This document shows, piece by piece, positions 48,170-57,017 of a stretch of DNA of 64,000 bases (its first letter is position 1; every line of letters starts with the position of its first letter). The stretch covers positions 18,423 to 82,422 of the forward strand of contig JAFGWM010000079.1 of the NCBI GenBank assembly GCA_016937155.1, read 5' to 3'. The notes under the pieces were generated by a model that was not told the DNA's origin, did not search any database, and saw nothing but the letters and a program-made list of their open reading frames with translations. Position numbers and translations under genes: made by a program. This DNA is from Deltaproteobacteria bacterium (GTDB lineage Bacteria; Myxococcota_A; Polyangia; HGW-17).

Positions 48170-50275
48170 ATGAGATATTTTTTTTTACTATTTTTTGTTT
48201 CCTGCAGCAACCACATTCCTCCAGTTGATTCATACCCTGTTTCAGGACATGCAAGGTGGAAAACCGGATTGAAAATGCTGAAGGAATGTTCCATGGAAAC
48301 AGACGTTGAATGTGCCGTGAGAGGATACCTACTGGCTTCCACTTCTGCAGCGTCTCTTCCATGGCCTGTGGACAGGGTAAAAGTACTGCGGACGTCAGTA
48401 AATAAAGCTGACTTTTTTCCGATTGTTTTCTCTCAGACCCCACCCCAAAAAAGCTGCACGGATTCACTGAAGTGGTGGTATTCTCCTTCAAGGAATTCAA
48501 AAAATTCAATAATCAGCCAGATTCACTCTGTATTCAGGACTATTGAAGAAGGCAAATGTTCCCCTGAGTTGAAGGAGTTTACTGATTTATACTTTTTATC
48601 CTCTGAAACCGGGGGGAAAAAACTTCTTGATAAATTTCCTTTCAGAAAAATTCGTCCTGAAATGATGAATGATTTTTTTCATATCATCACTGCTGAGGAT
48701 CCACTTTCACTACATTATATTCACCATATGGGCTGCATGAAGGCCTTTGTTTTTTCTGGAAAACACAGGCTTATTTTTTCGGATACATTCATGAAAAAAT
48801 GTTTTCCAGTTTCAAAACCCGAAAATTTCTGGCGGGTCCCATTTGATTTTCTTTCCGGAAATACTGATTTTCATGAGAATCCCAGTAAGTCAGCTTCATT
48901 TTTTGCTGCATTCCTCTCTGGAAATATCTCTAAGATGACCGCTATAGCTAAAAAACTGGAGTACAATTCCAGTGTCGAAAACAGATTGTTTAATTCAGTT
49001 TTGTTTTTTATTGGGAAGAGTACTGATATGACCATGAAGGAAATATCCTGGGCAATCAGTTATGAAAATGATCCGGAAAAGAAGAATTTCCTTATGAAAA
49101 TTCAAAGATTTTTTTCCAGAAGTTTTAAGATTTCAGAAAATGATATTCTTAATTATCAGCTGGAGAAATCATTCAACTCGGTATTCTCTGAAATGATCAG
49201 GCGGCGTTTATATGGCACTGTGATCAGGTACAGACCAAAAATAAATTATGAACACTACAGAACCCTCGCCTCACAATTAAATTGCAGATTTGGAGGTAAA
49301 TGGGCTGCTTATCAGAGGAAATATCCCCATGATCCTGAATTTCTTAAATCCGTTGAGGCAATAAAATGTCAAACACACAGTCTTAACAATAACTTATCCT
49401 CACAAATCACCAAAACGGTTAAACCCACACAAAAAAAATCTGGAAAGAAATCCTGGGAATCAGAATTCGCTACCCTGATACAAAAAAACACACATCCCTT
49501 CAGATATATAGCCCTTCTCAAGAATATTTTAAACAAACAATGGCTGGAACTTATAGGGGAGTATTTTTTGATCAGGGGCAGGATGAATCCACTTTATTAT
49601 GATACAGCGAGAGAAGCCTTCATCCTCTCCGGCAATCCTGAAAGAGCAATATATGCATTTGAGGAATGTAGTGCAAATCAATCCATAAATTATAATAAAA
49701 CTCTTACCAGATGGCGTGATTCCTTTGTGAGAAACAACCTCAGACATCTTGGACTAAAATTTCAGGCGAAATTACTTTTAAGACAGCTTGCTCCCAAAAT
49801 TGCTGTTACCGGTTCAAACCAACTGACAAGACCGATGGTTTGGATAAGACACATCAAATGGCTGCATAAAAACAAGTTCTTAAGCCAACTTTCATCAGCA
49901 CTAACCCAGATAAAAGGCTATTCAGATGCAGAATTGAGGTACTATACTAATGGTCTCACCCAAAAAGATTCAGAAAAAAATTCAGTCTGGTATCTGAAAA
50001 ACATTAAAAATCTCAGTAAAAAAGATAGTTTTTATTACAACACATTACTCACTCAGGCATTTCCATTTTCACCCTATCTTGTGAACACTCAATGTGCCCT
50101 GGCTACAAAAAAAGAACAGATTCCTGCCGGTGCCCCATTTTCCCCTGAAAATATTCCCTTTTCTCAATTTAAATATTTTGTAAAAATGGTCGATATATTT
50201 TATGCAAATGCATATGGAGTTTCAGGAGATCAGAGGATCATACAGTGCATGGATAACATACTGAAACATTTCTGA
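48170..50275 (+). CDS. Large lipoprotein of unknown function, helical-repeat like
   Basis: A 701-residue protein with a very short signal ending FVSC (Cys12), a marginal lipobox followed by Ser-Asn. The mature sequence is mainly predicted helical, with Leu/aromatic-rich segments (LMKIQRFFSRSFKISENDIL, AFILSGNPERAIYAFEECSA) resembling TPR/Sel1-like or lytic-transglycosylase superhelices, but no transglycosylase domain or catalytic Glu motif is found. Such helical lipoproteins often act as periplasmic scaffolds. Its ribosome site is weak (AAGGA 13 bases upstream). The cyclase gene starts 31 bases downstream. Confidence 0.6.
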   Translation: MRYFFLLFFVSCSNHIPPVDSYPVSGHARWKTGLKMLKECSMETDVECAVRGYLLASTSAASLPWPVDRVKVLRTSVNKADFFPIVFSQTPPQKSCTDSLKWWYSPSRNSKNSIISQIHSVFRTIEEGKCSPELKEFTDLYFLSSETGGKKLLDKFPFRKIRPEMMNDFFHIITAEDPLSLHYIHHMGCMKAFVFSGKHRLIFSDTFMKKCFPVSKPENFWRVPFDFLSGNTDFHENPSKSASFFAAFLSGNISKMTAIAKKLEYNSSVENRLFNSVLFFIGKSTDMTMKEISWAISYENDPEKKNFLMKIQRFFSRSFKISENDILNYQLEKSFNSVFSEMIRRRLYGTVIRYRPKINYEHYRTLASQLNCRFGGKWAAYQRKYPHDPEFLKSVEAIKCQTHSLNNNLSSQITKTVKPTQKKSGKKSWESEFATLIQKNTHPFRYIALLKNILNKQWLELIGEYFLIRGRMNPLYYDTAREAFILSGNPERAIYAFEECSANQSINYNKTLTRWRDSFVRNNLRHLGLKFQAKLLLRQLAPKIAVTGSNQLTRPMVWIRHIKWLHKNKFLSQLSSALTQIKGYSDAELRYYTNGLTQKDSEKNSVWYLKNIKNLSKKDSFYYNTLLTQAFPFSPYLVNTQCALATKKEQIPAGAPFSPENIPFSQFKYFVKMVDIFYANAYGVSGDQRIIQCMDNILKHF

Positions 50276-50306
50276 CGCTATGATAAAACCGCCAAGGGAG
50301 GCAAAA

Positions 50307-51356
50307 ATGGATCTCAACTTCGACGGAGCAGAAATAGAAAGGATTAAGGATACCCTTGCAAGTATTCTGCGAAGCATAGGAAAATTTGCCATGGACACCA
50401 GTGAATTCCCACTGCAGGAATTCAAAAATCAACTGGAAGAATTCGCTATTCAGATTCTGATAAAGAGACAGTCAGAAGATCCTACTTATGATCCTGATAA
50501 AAACCATAGATTTATCCGCAATCTTGTTTCGGAACAACGACGTGTGGAAAGCCGTATGTACGTTGGATTTAAGGAAAATTCCAGACAGATATTAACGGAT
50601 TTTATAAAGGATCTTAAAAAATCATTGATTCAAAGGGCTGAAGGGGACAACCGGATAATATCCAATATAACCGAAATCGAAAAAGCTGTTGATACATCCG
50701 ATTTTGATGCAGTCAGAAAGGCAACAAAAACAGCAGGTCAGGTAATCAGACAGATAGTGGAAGAGCAGCGAATTAGGGAAAAGGAACAGCTCAGTTCACT
50801 TTCCACACAACTGAAATCCATGAGAGAGGAACTGAGGGATACCAGGACAAAAATGAAGACTGATCCCCTTACAGGGATTTTTAATCGTCAGGCTCTTGAT
50901 GAATCACTCCCGAAGGCAATCAGTTATTCCCGACTCAGTGGTGAATCAATGGCAGTATTTCTAATAGACCTCGACAGATTCAAGTATATAAATGACACCT
51001 TCGGCCATGGAGCCGGCGATGAAACACTTAAATCTGTTGCTAAATCCCTCGTGAAATCGTTTTTCAGAAAAGATGACTTTGCCGCCCGCTATGGGGGAGA
51101 TGAATTTATAGCTTATGCCAGAAATGTAAACTGGGAAGAAGCTGAAAAAATTGCTGAAAGAACATGCCGGGCCATTGAATCACTTGTCATTTCATGTGGT
51201 GGAAATAATTTTCCGATTACAAGTTCAATTGGTTTCACACTCATGTCTTCAGATGATAATATGGAATCCATAATTGCAAGAGCTGACGAAGCTCTTTACA
51301 TCTCCAAGGCTGAAGGTAGAAATAAATCATCCGGGGTCAGACCCAAAGACGAATGA
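50307..51356 (+). CDS. Diguanylate cyclase (GGDEF)
   Basis: A 349-residue cytosolic enzyme making cyclic di-GMP from two GTP. ATG 50307 is chosen because AAGGGAGG (50294-50301) lies five bases upstream; an ATG 27 bases earlier lacks such a site. The N-terminal 175 residues form a mainly helical region with a coiled coil (LSSLSTQLKSMREELRDTRT) leading into the GGDEF domain, a common arrangement for signal-driven dimerisation. The active site is intact (RYGGDEF, GGDEF at residues 263-267; DPLTGIFNRQAL at the start). An RxxD inhibitory site (Arg254-Asp257) lies five residues before it, so feedback inhibition by c-di-GMP is expected. No PilZ or EAL partner is nearby. Confidence 0.92.
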   Translation: MDLNFDGAEIERIKDTLASILRSIGKFAMDTSEFPLQEFKNQLEEFAIQILIKRQSEDPTYDPDKNHRFIRNLVSEQRRVESRMYVGFKENSRQILTDFIKDLKKSLIQRAEGDNRIISNITEIEKAVDTSDFDAVRKATKTAGQVIRQIVEEQRIREKEQLSSLSTQLKSMREELRDTRTKMKTDPLTGIFNRQALDESLPKAISYSRLSGESMAVFLIDLDRFKYINDTFGHGAGDETLKSVAKSLVKSFFRKDDFAARYGGDEFIAYARNVNWEEAEKIAERTCRAIESLVISCGGNNFPITSSIGFTLMSSDDNMESIIARADEALYISKAEGRNKSSGVRPKDE

Positions 51357-51409
51357 CCCAACCGTAAAGAGCGTTGTTTCTTTCTGTAGAAATTAATTCC
51401 AGCGATATA

Positions 51410-52327
51410 TTATTTTGAGGGAACCGGTATACAGCAACCATTTGAACAGTATTCAAGGCTTGTACAGTCGACCTGGGCTTCACAGACAGTCTGACCACCC
51501 GGACATTCATTGGATTCATTACAGTAATCAGGGAGATCATCAACGGTCATTCCCGGACACAATTCGCAATCCTCAGGATGACAGGGCTGCCCGCATTCTT
51601 CATTTACAACACATGTGGGACACAATTCCGGGTCATCAAATGTTTCCTGAGTACAATCAGGAGCAACTCTTGGGGCTCCAATAAAAATATCATTGCAAAC
51701 ACCTTCAACACATACTGTACAGCATCCGAAACAGTCACACCCTGGGACGGTAAATGGAAGACAGTTATCAATACAATCCTGATTCACACTTTCTTCACAT
51801 GATGAAGGATCAAATCCCCCTGCAAGTTCCTCAGGGCACGTTTCCAAAACACAGCATACATGTATTGCGCAACCGTCATCTCCACCACCGCTGTTTCCAT
51901 CATACCAGCAGTCGAGTATTTCCAGATTTGTATCATCCCCTGGAATATCGGTTTCAAATGACCCTTCAAGTCTATCTGTGGCAGATGAACATCCAGGGTC
52001 AAATCCGTCTATATAGCCATCACCATCATCGTCTATACAGTTTGAACATTCCCATTCGGTGGGCACACAGTTAGTGTTCGTATTGTTGGTGACGTTATTG
52101 GTGGTATTGTTAGTGGCATTATTCGTGGTGTTGTTGGTGGTGTTGTTGGTAGTGTTGTTTGTGGTATTGTTGGTAACGTTATTGGTGACGTTATTAGTGG
52201 TGTTGTTGGTAATATTATTGGTAACATTGTTCACGGCATTATTTTCACTATTTGAGGAATCATCATCACACCCTGAAAAAGAAAAGACAAGGGCAAATGC
52301 CATAATAAAAATATTTATTTTTTTCAT
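51410..52327 (-). CDS. Lipoprotein with NNxT repeat stalk and Cys-rich C-terminus
   Basis: A 305-residue lipoprotein. ATG 52327 is preferred (GGAG eight bases upstream), giving a signal ending FSGC (Cys20). Residues 29-84 are 14 four-residue units NNTT/NNVT/NNAT, a hydrophilic stalk seen in lipoproteins of Myxococcota-like bacteria and a potential glycosylation region. The rest is acidic and cysteine-rich, with pairs such as CDCFGCC, CELCP and CSNGCC and an EF-hand-like DDDGDGYIDG (about residues 96-105) that may bind calcium. The function is unknown; a surface or adhesion role is an inference. The opposite strand of the stalk is an open frame of no biological meaning. Confidence 0.78.
   Translation of the reverse strand: MKKINIFIMAFALVFSFSGCDDDSSNSENNAVNNVTNNITNNTTNNVTNNVTNNTTNNTTNNTTNNTTNNATNNTTNNVTNNTNTNCVPTEWECSNCIDDDGDGYIDGFDPGCSSATDRLEGSFETDIPGDDTNLEILDCWYDGNSGGGDDGCAIHVCCVLETCPEELAGGFDPSSCEESVNQDCIDNCLPFTVPGCDCFGCCTVCVEGVCNDIFIGAPRVAPDCTQETFDDPELCPTCVVNEECGQPCHPEDCELCPGMTVDDLPDYCNESNECPGGQTVCEAQVDCTSLEYCSNGCCIPVPSK
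52076..52243 (-). repeat. 12-bp in-frame coding repeat (NNxT x14)
   Basis: The segment encoding residues 29-84 of the lipoprotein consists of 14 units of 12 bases, each two Asn codons followed by Val, Thr, Ile or Ala and then usually Thr. Unit-number change by slippage would keep the frame, so stalk length can vary between strains. Confidence 0.85.
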
Positions 52328-52442
52328 AGTAATCTCCATTTTCACCAGTAAGTAGCAAAGTCAACTTTTATACTATAGCGTAATTATTGTAAATAACAAA
52401 ATTGTAAAGTATATAAAATTGAAAGGGCGTGCAATCTTCTTA

Positions 52443-52760
52443 TTAAAAGTGGGCGTAATCATCAATGTCTGTAACATACCAGACTCCAGTACCTTCTATA
52501 CAGCTCTGACAATATGTAATTCTGTCAACAACATCTTCAAGTGCATCATTTTTCAGAACAATATCAAAACGCACTCGGGGTACATATCCTGAAACCAGAT
52601 CCCTTGTAGTTTCAAAGGGATTACCTTCAGAACCCATAATATGACCCTCGGCATTTATTATTGTAAATGCATCAACTTCTTTGTGGGCATTAAGAATTTC
52701 GATTAGATTCTGTTTTGCCTGTTCATGTATTATAATTGTTAATAATTTCATTTTCTTCAC
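52443..52760 (-). CDS. DUF3240-type PII-like protein of the RND operon
   Basis: A 105-residue cytoplasmic protein with the ferredoxin-like, PII/CutA-like pattern (LLTIIIHEQAKQNLIEIL, then VRFDIVLKNDALEDVVDRI) of the DUF3240 family. This family usually follows CusA/CzcA genes, as here: its start overlaps the transporter stop by four bases. A cysteine pair-like site YCQSC near residue 90 and the C-terminal His could bind metal. A regulatory or metal-sensing role for the pump is proposed in general but not established. Confidence 0.85.
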   Translation of the reverse strand: MKKMKLLTIIIHEQAKQNLIEILNAHKEVDAFTIINAEGHIMGSEGNPFETTRDLVSGYVPRVRFDIVLKNDALEDVVDRITYCQSCIEGTGVWYVTDIDDYAHF

Positions 52761-55700
52761 TCACTACAGACTTTGGAGCTTTCATAATCCTTTTGCTCCT
52801 CACGTAATTTGTTGTCCCTCCTGAGGGCAGCTTTTTCCACCACGTAATAAACGGTTGGAAGTAAAAGCAGTGTCAGGATAGTCGATGAAAAAACTCCACC
52901 AAAAACAACCACCGCCAGAGGTTTTTGAATTTCGCTGCCGGGCCCTGTGGAAATAAGCAGAGGAATCAGTCCAAGCATTGTTAGTATAGCTGTCATAAGC
53001 ACCGGTCTGAGTCTTCTTGCACTTCCCTCCCTGACGCTTTCTTCAAGGGTCAGACCTCCCTGACGCAGTTGATTGTAAAAACTTATCATTACAACACTGT
53101 TCTCAATTGCAAGCCCGAAGAGTGCAATAAAACCCAGTGATGCCGGCACACTTAAATAAAATCCCGAAAAGAACAGAAGAACTACGCCACCAATCAAGGC
53201 AAGAGGAATGTTGAACAGAATAACCATTGCCTGTCTTACAGTTTTAAAAATTGAGAAGAGAATAAGAAAAATAATGAGAAATGCTGCCGGAATAGCAAAC
53301 ATAATTCTCCTGCTCGCACGTTGCTGGTTTTCAAACTGTCCACCATATTCAACAAAGTATCCTGGTGGAAGATTAAGGTTTGAAGACATTTTACTTCTTA
53401 ATTCCGCAACAAACCCTACTATATCACGACCACGAACATTACTCTGAATACTTACCAGTCGTTTTCCGCCCTCTCTTGTAATCTGAATCGGGCCGTCAAC
53501 TATCTTGACTCTGGCTAAATCCCCAAGTCTGATTTTCCCCCCCCTTGAGGTATCCACAAGAATATTTTCAATAGAGTTTATACTATCTCTGTAACGTTCA
53601 GGGAATCTCACAGTAATGGGGAATTTCCTGGATCCTTCAATAACTTCACTAATTTCACTTCCCCCCACCGCTCTTGCGATAATATCATTAATTGCGCTTA
53701 CGCTTATTCCCTGACAGTCCATCGCTTTACGATTCATATCAATTTTAAGGTATTTCTGACCACCCAAAGGAGTCCTTATTACATCAGTGGCGCCGGGTAT
53801 GGATTTGATAATTTCTTCAATTTTAATTGCCCGAGCTTCCAAAATAGCCATATCATCACCGAAAAGCTTAACACCAAGCGCAGCTTTAACTCCTGTAAGC
53901 ATTTCACTGACTCTCATGTCTATGGGCTGGGTAAAACCAAAATTCAGTCCTGGGAACTGTTCAAGCTTCTTTCGTATTTTGTCTTGAAGCTCTTCAACAC
54001 TTTTTGCCTTCCACTTTTCTCTGGGTAGAGTCACAAGATAATTATCACTCTGGTAAAACCCCATGGGATCCAGACGAAGTTCATCACTACCTGTTCTTGA
54101 AACAACTCCTGTTATTTCAGGAAGTTCCATGAGTGCCTTTTGAATTTCAGCATCCATTTCAAGACTTTTGACGAGTGAGATACTTGGTATTTTCTCAGTC
54201 TGAACAACTATTGTCCCCTCATCCAGTTGTGGAAGAAATTCACTGCCGATAAACGGGAAAAGAGAAAAACTTACAACAGCAAGTATAGTACCGGCTAAAA
54301 TACTTAATTTAGAATACTTTAAAACCCAGCCAAGGCTACGGTTGTATCCTCTGAGTAAGAATCTCACAAGAAAAGTATCCTTGTCAGTTGCTCCCTTCAT
54401 CACAAAACTTGAAATCACCGGAATAACTGTAAGACTTAAAAACACACTGGATAAAAGAGCAAAAGTAATAGTAAATGCCAGCGGTGTAAACAGTTTCCCC
54501 TCTATACCTGTAAGAATAAAAATAGGGAGAAAAGAAACAATAATGATAATTACTGCAGTTAAAACGGGTGCTGCGACTTCACTTACAGCTCTGTATATAA
54601 GATTAAGTTTATGCGCTTTGTTGGATTTATCACTCAGAAAATTATGAATATTCTCAACAACCACAACAGATGAATCCACCAGTATCCCAATACTTATTGC
54701 CAGACCTCCAAGACTCATAAGATTTGCCGTTATTCCAAAATATTTCATAAGAATAAATGAGGAAAGCACTGCACTGGGTAAAATCAGACCTGCGGTAATG
54801 GCAGCTCTGACATTTCCAAGAAAGAGAAGGAGAACAATTAAAACCAGAATAATTGCCTGCCCCAAGGAACTTTCAACTGTCCATACCGCTTTTGATATTA
54901 GTTCCGTTCTGTCGTAAAACGGTACAATTTTCACACCTGCAGGAAGGGATTTTTCTATAGTTCTCAGAGCACTTTTAACTCCTTCAACTGTTGCTCTGCC
55001 GTTGGCTCCACGTCTAAGCAAAACAAGTCCCTGAACAGCTTCACCTCTACCGTTGGCTGTCACACCTCCGTATCTGGTTACACTTCCAACTTTCACATCA
55101 GCTACATCCTGAATACGGATTGTTCTTCCTTTGACGTTTCTGACAATTATCCTGTTAAGATCGTTAACATTTCTCACAAGGCCTTCAGTTCTTACCAAAA
55201 CAACCTCATCATTAATGATAATTCTGTCACCACCAACATTTGCGTTGTTTTTCCTTATGGATTCAACAACCTCCTCAAAGGAGATTTTAAGTGCAAAAAG
55301 ATCATCAGGCCTGGGTTCAACCTGATAACTTTTCACAAATCCGCCAAGTGCATTTACATCGGCAACTCCGTCAACACCCACAAGTCTGGGACGAATCATC
55401 CAGTCTAAAACTTCGCGAAGCTCTGTGTTTGTATAGTTTTTACCTTCAACAAGAAACATAAAGACTTCGCTTAGAGGTGATGCTATGGGAGCGAGCCCCC
55501 CCTCAACTCCATCAGGTAATGAAGCCAGAATCTGTGCAATTCTCTCATTTACCTGCTGTCTGGCCCAGTAAATGTCAGTATCATCTGTGAAATCAATTGT
55601 TACTACACTTAGGGCATACTTTGTAATACTCCTGACAATAGTCTGATTTGGAATTCCCTTTACTGCCATCTCCACCGGCTGGGTAATTCTCTTCTCCACT

Positions 55701-55879
55701 TCAAGAGGGGTCATTCCCTGAGCCTTGACTATCACCTGAACCTGAGTTGTGGAAATGTCTGGATATGCATCAATGGGAAGTGTAAGAAAAGACCACACAC
55801 CTACTATGCTCAGTGAAATGATGAGTATCAGGGCCATCATTCTCTGAGTTAAAGCAAAACGTATTATTGACTGAAGCAT
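52757..55879 (-). CDS. Heavy-metal RND efflux transporter (CusA/CzcA family)
   Basis: A 1040-residue inner-membrane proton antiporter expelling metal ions across the envelope in a tripartite complex. Two repeats of a first membrane helix, a large periplasmic loop and five further helices are evident. The N-terminus (LPIDAYPDISTTQVQV) is typical of HME-RND pumps. The TM4 region reads NLMSLGGLAISIGILVDSS with Asp402, at the place of the CusA proton-relay Asp405. It lacks the DFG...DG form of CzcA, so zinc/cobalt specificity should not be assumed; the substrate remains open. It starts one base after the adaptor gene and overlaps DUF3240. Confidence 0.93.
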   Translation of the reverse strand: MLQSIIRFALTQRMMALILIISLSIVGVWSFLTLPIDAYPDISTTQVQVIVKAQGMTPLEVEKRITQPVEMAVKGIPNQTIVRSITKYALSVVTIDFTDDTDIYWARQQVNERIAQILASLPDGVEGGLAPIASPLSEVFMFLVEGKNYTNTELREVLDWMIRPRLVGVDGVADVNALGGFVKSYQVEPRPDDLFALKISFEEVVESIRKNNANVGGDRIIINDEVVLVRTEGLVRNVNDLNRIIVRNVKGRTIRIQDVADVKVGSVTRYGGVTANGRGEAVQGLVLLRRGANGRATVEGVKSALRTIEKSLPAGVKIVPFYDRTELISKAVWTVESSLGQAIILVLIVLLLFLGNVRAAITAGLILPSAVLSSFILMKYFGITANLMSLGGLAISIGILVDSSVVVVENIHNFLSDKSNKAHKLNLIYRAVSEVAAPVLTAVIIIIVSFLPIFILTGIEGKLFTPLAFTITFALLSSVFLSLTVIPVISSFVMKGATDKDTFLVRFLLRGYNRSLGWVLKYSKLSILAGTILAVVSFSLFPFIGSEFLPQLDEGTIVVQTEKIPSISLVKSLEMDAEIQKALMELPEITGVVSRTGSDELRLDPMGFYQSDNYLVTLPREKWKAKSVEELQDKIRKKLEQFPGLNFGFTQPIDMRVSEMLTGVKAALGVKLFGDDMAILEARAIKIEEIIKSIPGATDVIRTPLGGQKYLKIDMNRKAMDCQGISVSAINDIIARAVGGSEISEVIEGSRKFPITVRFPERYRDSINSIENILVDTSRGGKIRLGDLARVKIVDGPIQITREGGKRLVSIQSNVRGRDIVGFVAELRSKMSSNLNLPPGYFVEYGGQFENQQRASRRIMFAIPAAFLIIFLILFSIFKTVRQAMVILFNIPLALIGGVVLLFFSGFYLSVPASLGFIALFGLAIENSVVMISFYNQLRQGGLTLEESVREGSARRLRPVLMTAILTMLGLIPLLISTGPGSEIQKPLAVVVFGGVFSSTILTLLLLPTVYYVVEKAALRRDNKLREEQKDYESSKVCSE

Positions 55880-55880
55880 T

Positions 55881-57017
55881 TTATTCCCCCATCACATTCA
55901 TCCACTCACTTTTTACGAAAATGGAGTTTTTTGTGACTACCTTCTTTCCTGCACTCAGGCCATGCATAATCTGGACATATTTTGAATCCCTTTTACCGGG
56001 AATAACCGTATGCATTTCAAAAACACCCCTGGCCTTTTCAGAGAATACAACGGATTTACCTGCAAGATCATGCAGTGCTTCCACAGGAACAGCGACGTCA
56101 GCTTTAACAGTTTTGGAAATAAAAGTTGCGAGTCCACACAATCCTGGACGCCAGCGACCGGAAATATTTTTGACCTTCACCCTTACGAGAACGGTTCGGG
56201 AAGTTGTGTCCACACTTGGACTGATATAATCAACAATTCCCTTACTTACCTCCTTTAATTTTCCGTTGAAAATTGAAACTTCATCCCCTACCTTAATTCC
56301 ATCGATATAGCCTACACTGACACGAGCCTCAAATTTCACCATAGAGAGATCTGTAATGGTATAAATCTCCTTTTCTCCGCTGATCATCTCACCGGGGCTA
56401 CCCTGCCTTTTGGTTACTTTTCCATCCAATGGGCTTTTGAGGTAATAAGTGGTAAGGTTTTTTCTGTTCTTAAGGAGTCCCTTAATTTCTTTTGCAGTTA
56501 TACCAAGCATCATAAGTTTTTGTCTGGCAACTTCAAGTTCAATTCTGAGCCTGTCATAGGCAGCCTGAGCTGCCAGATAATTTTCCTTTGATGAAATTTT
56601 CTTGTCCACCAGACTTTTTTCTCTGGACACCTTGGTCCAGCTGTGACCGACTTTTCCAGTCATTTCAATATATTTGAGTTTGGCGTCACCAAGTTCGCGG
56701 CTTTCCAGAATGGCGATAATTTCACCCTTTGAAATTTTATCCCCTTCCTTCTTTTTAAACTCTTTTAAAAGTCCACCCACTCTAGGAACAATTTTACTTA
56801 TGGAATCAGCTCCCTGAGTAAATTCCCCCTGAACATCAAATGTTATTTTCAAGTCCCGCGGGTCAGCTGCAACTATCTCCAGATGAGCATTTTTAATCTT
56901 AGCTTCTGACATTTTAAGGAAAGGATCCTTTTTTACGGTTTTTTCATCGCCGGATTTTCCCTTGCTGCAACCTGCAGATATCATCATTATCACAAATAAA
57001 AAAGTTAGGTTTCTCAT
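55881..57017 (-). CDS. CusB-type membrane fusion protein
   Basis: A 378-residue periplasmic adaptor with a lipoprotein signal ending ISAGC (Cys17). It shows lipoyl/barrel-sandwich halves around residues 80-110 (IVPRVGGLLKEFKKKEGDKI) and 200-220 (YLKSPLDGKVTKRQGSPGEM), separated by an alpha-hairpin (110-190), then the beta-barrel (VKFEARVSVGYIDGIKVGDE) and a membrane-proximal domain. This matches HlyD/CusB adaptors linking the RND pump to the outer membrane factor. Its ATG overlaps the TolC gene's stop by four bases. Confidence 0.92.
   Translation of the reverse strand: MRNLTFLFVIMMISAGCSKGKSGDEKTVKKDPFLKMSEAKIKNAHLEIVAADPRDLKITFDVQGEFTQGADSISKIVPRVGGLLKEFKKKEGDKISKGEIIAILESRELGDAKLKYIEMTGKVGHSWTKVSREKSLVDKKISSKENYLAAQAAYDRLRIELEVARQKLMMLGITAKEIKGLLKNRKNLTTYYLKSPLDGKVTKRQGSPGEMISGEKEIYTITDLSMVKFEARVSVGYIDGIKVGDEVSIFNGKLKEVSKGIVDYISPSVDTTSRTVLVRVKVKNISGRWRPGLCGLATFISKTVKADVAVPVEALHDLAGKSVVFSEKARGVFEMHTVIPGKRDSKYVQIMHGLSAGKKVVTKNSIFVKSEWMNVMGE

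Noticed and set aside
52059..52355. Hydrophobic Leu/Val-rich frame opposite the NNxT lipoprotein
   Set aside because: It is the reverse complement of Asn/Thr codons in the repeat stalk; no start site or independent support.
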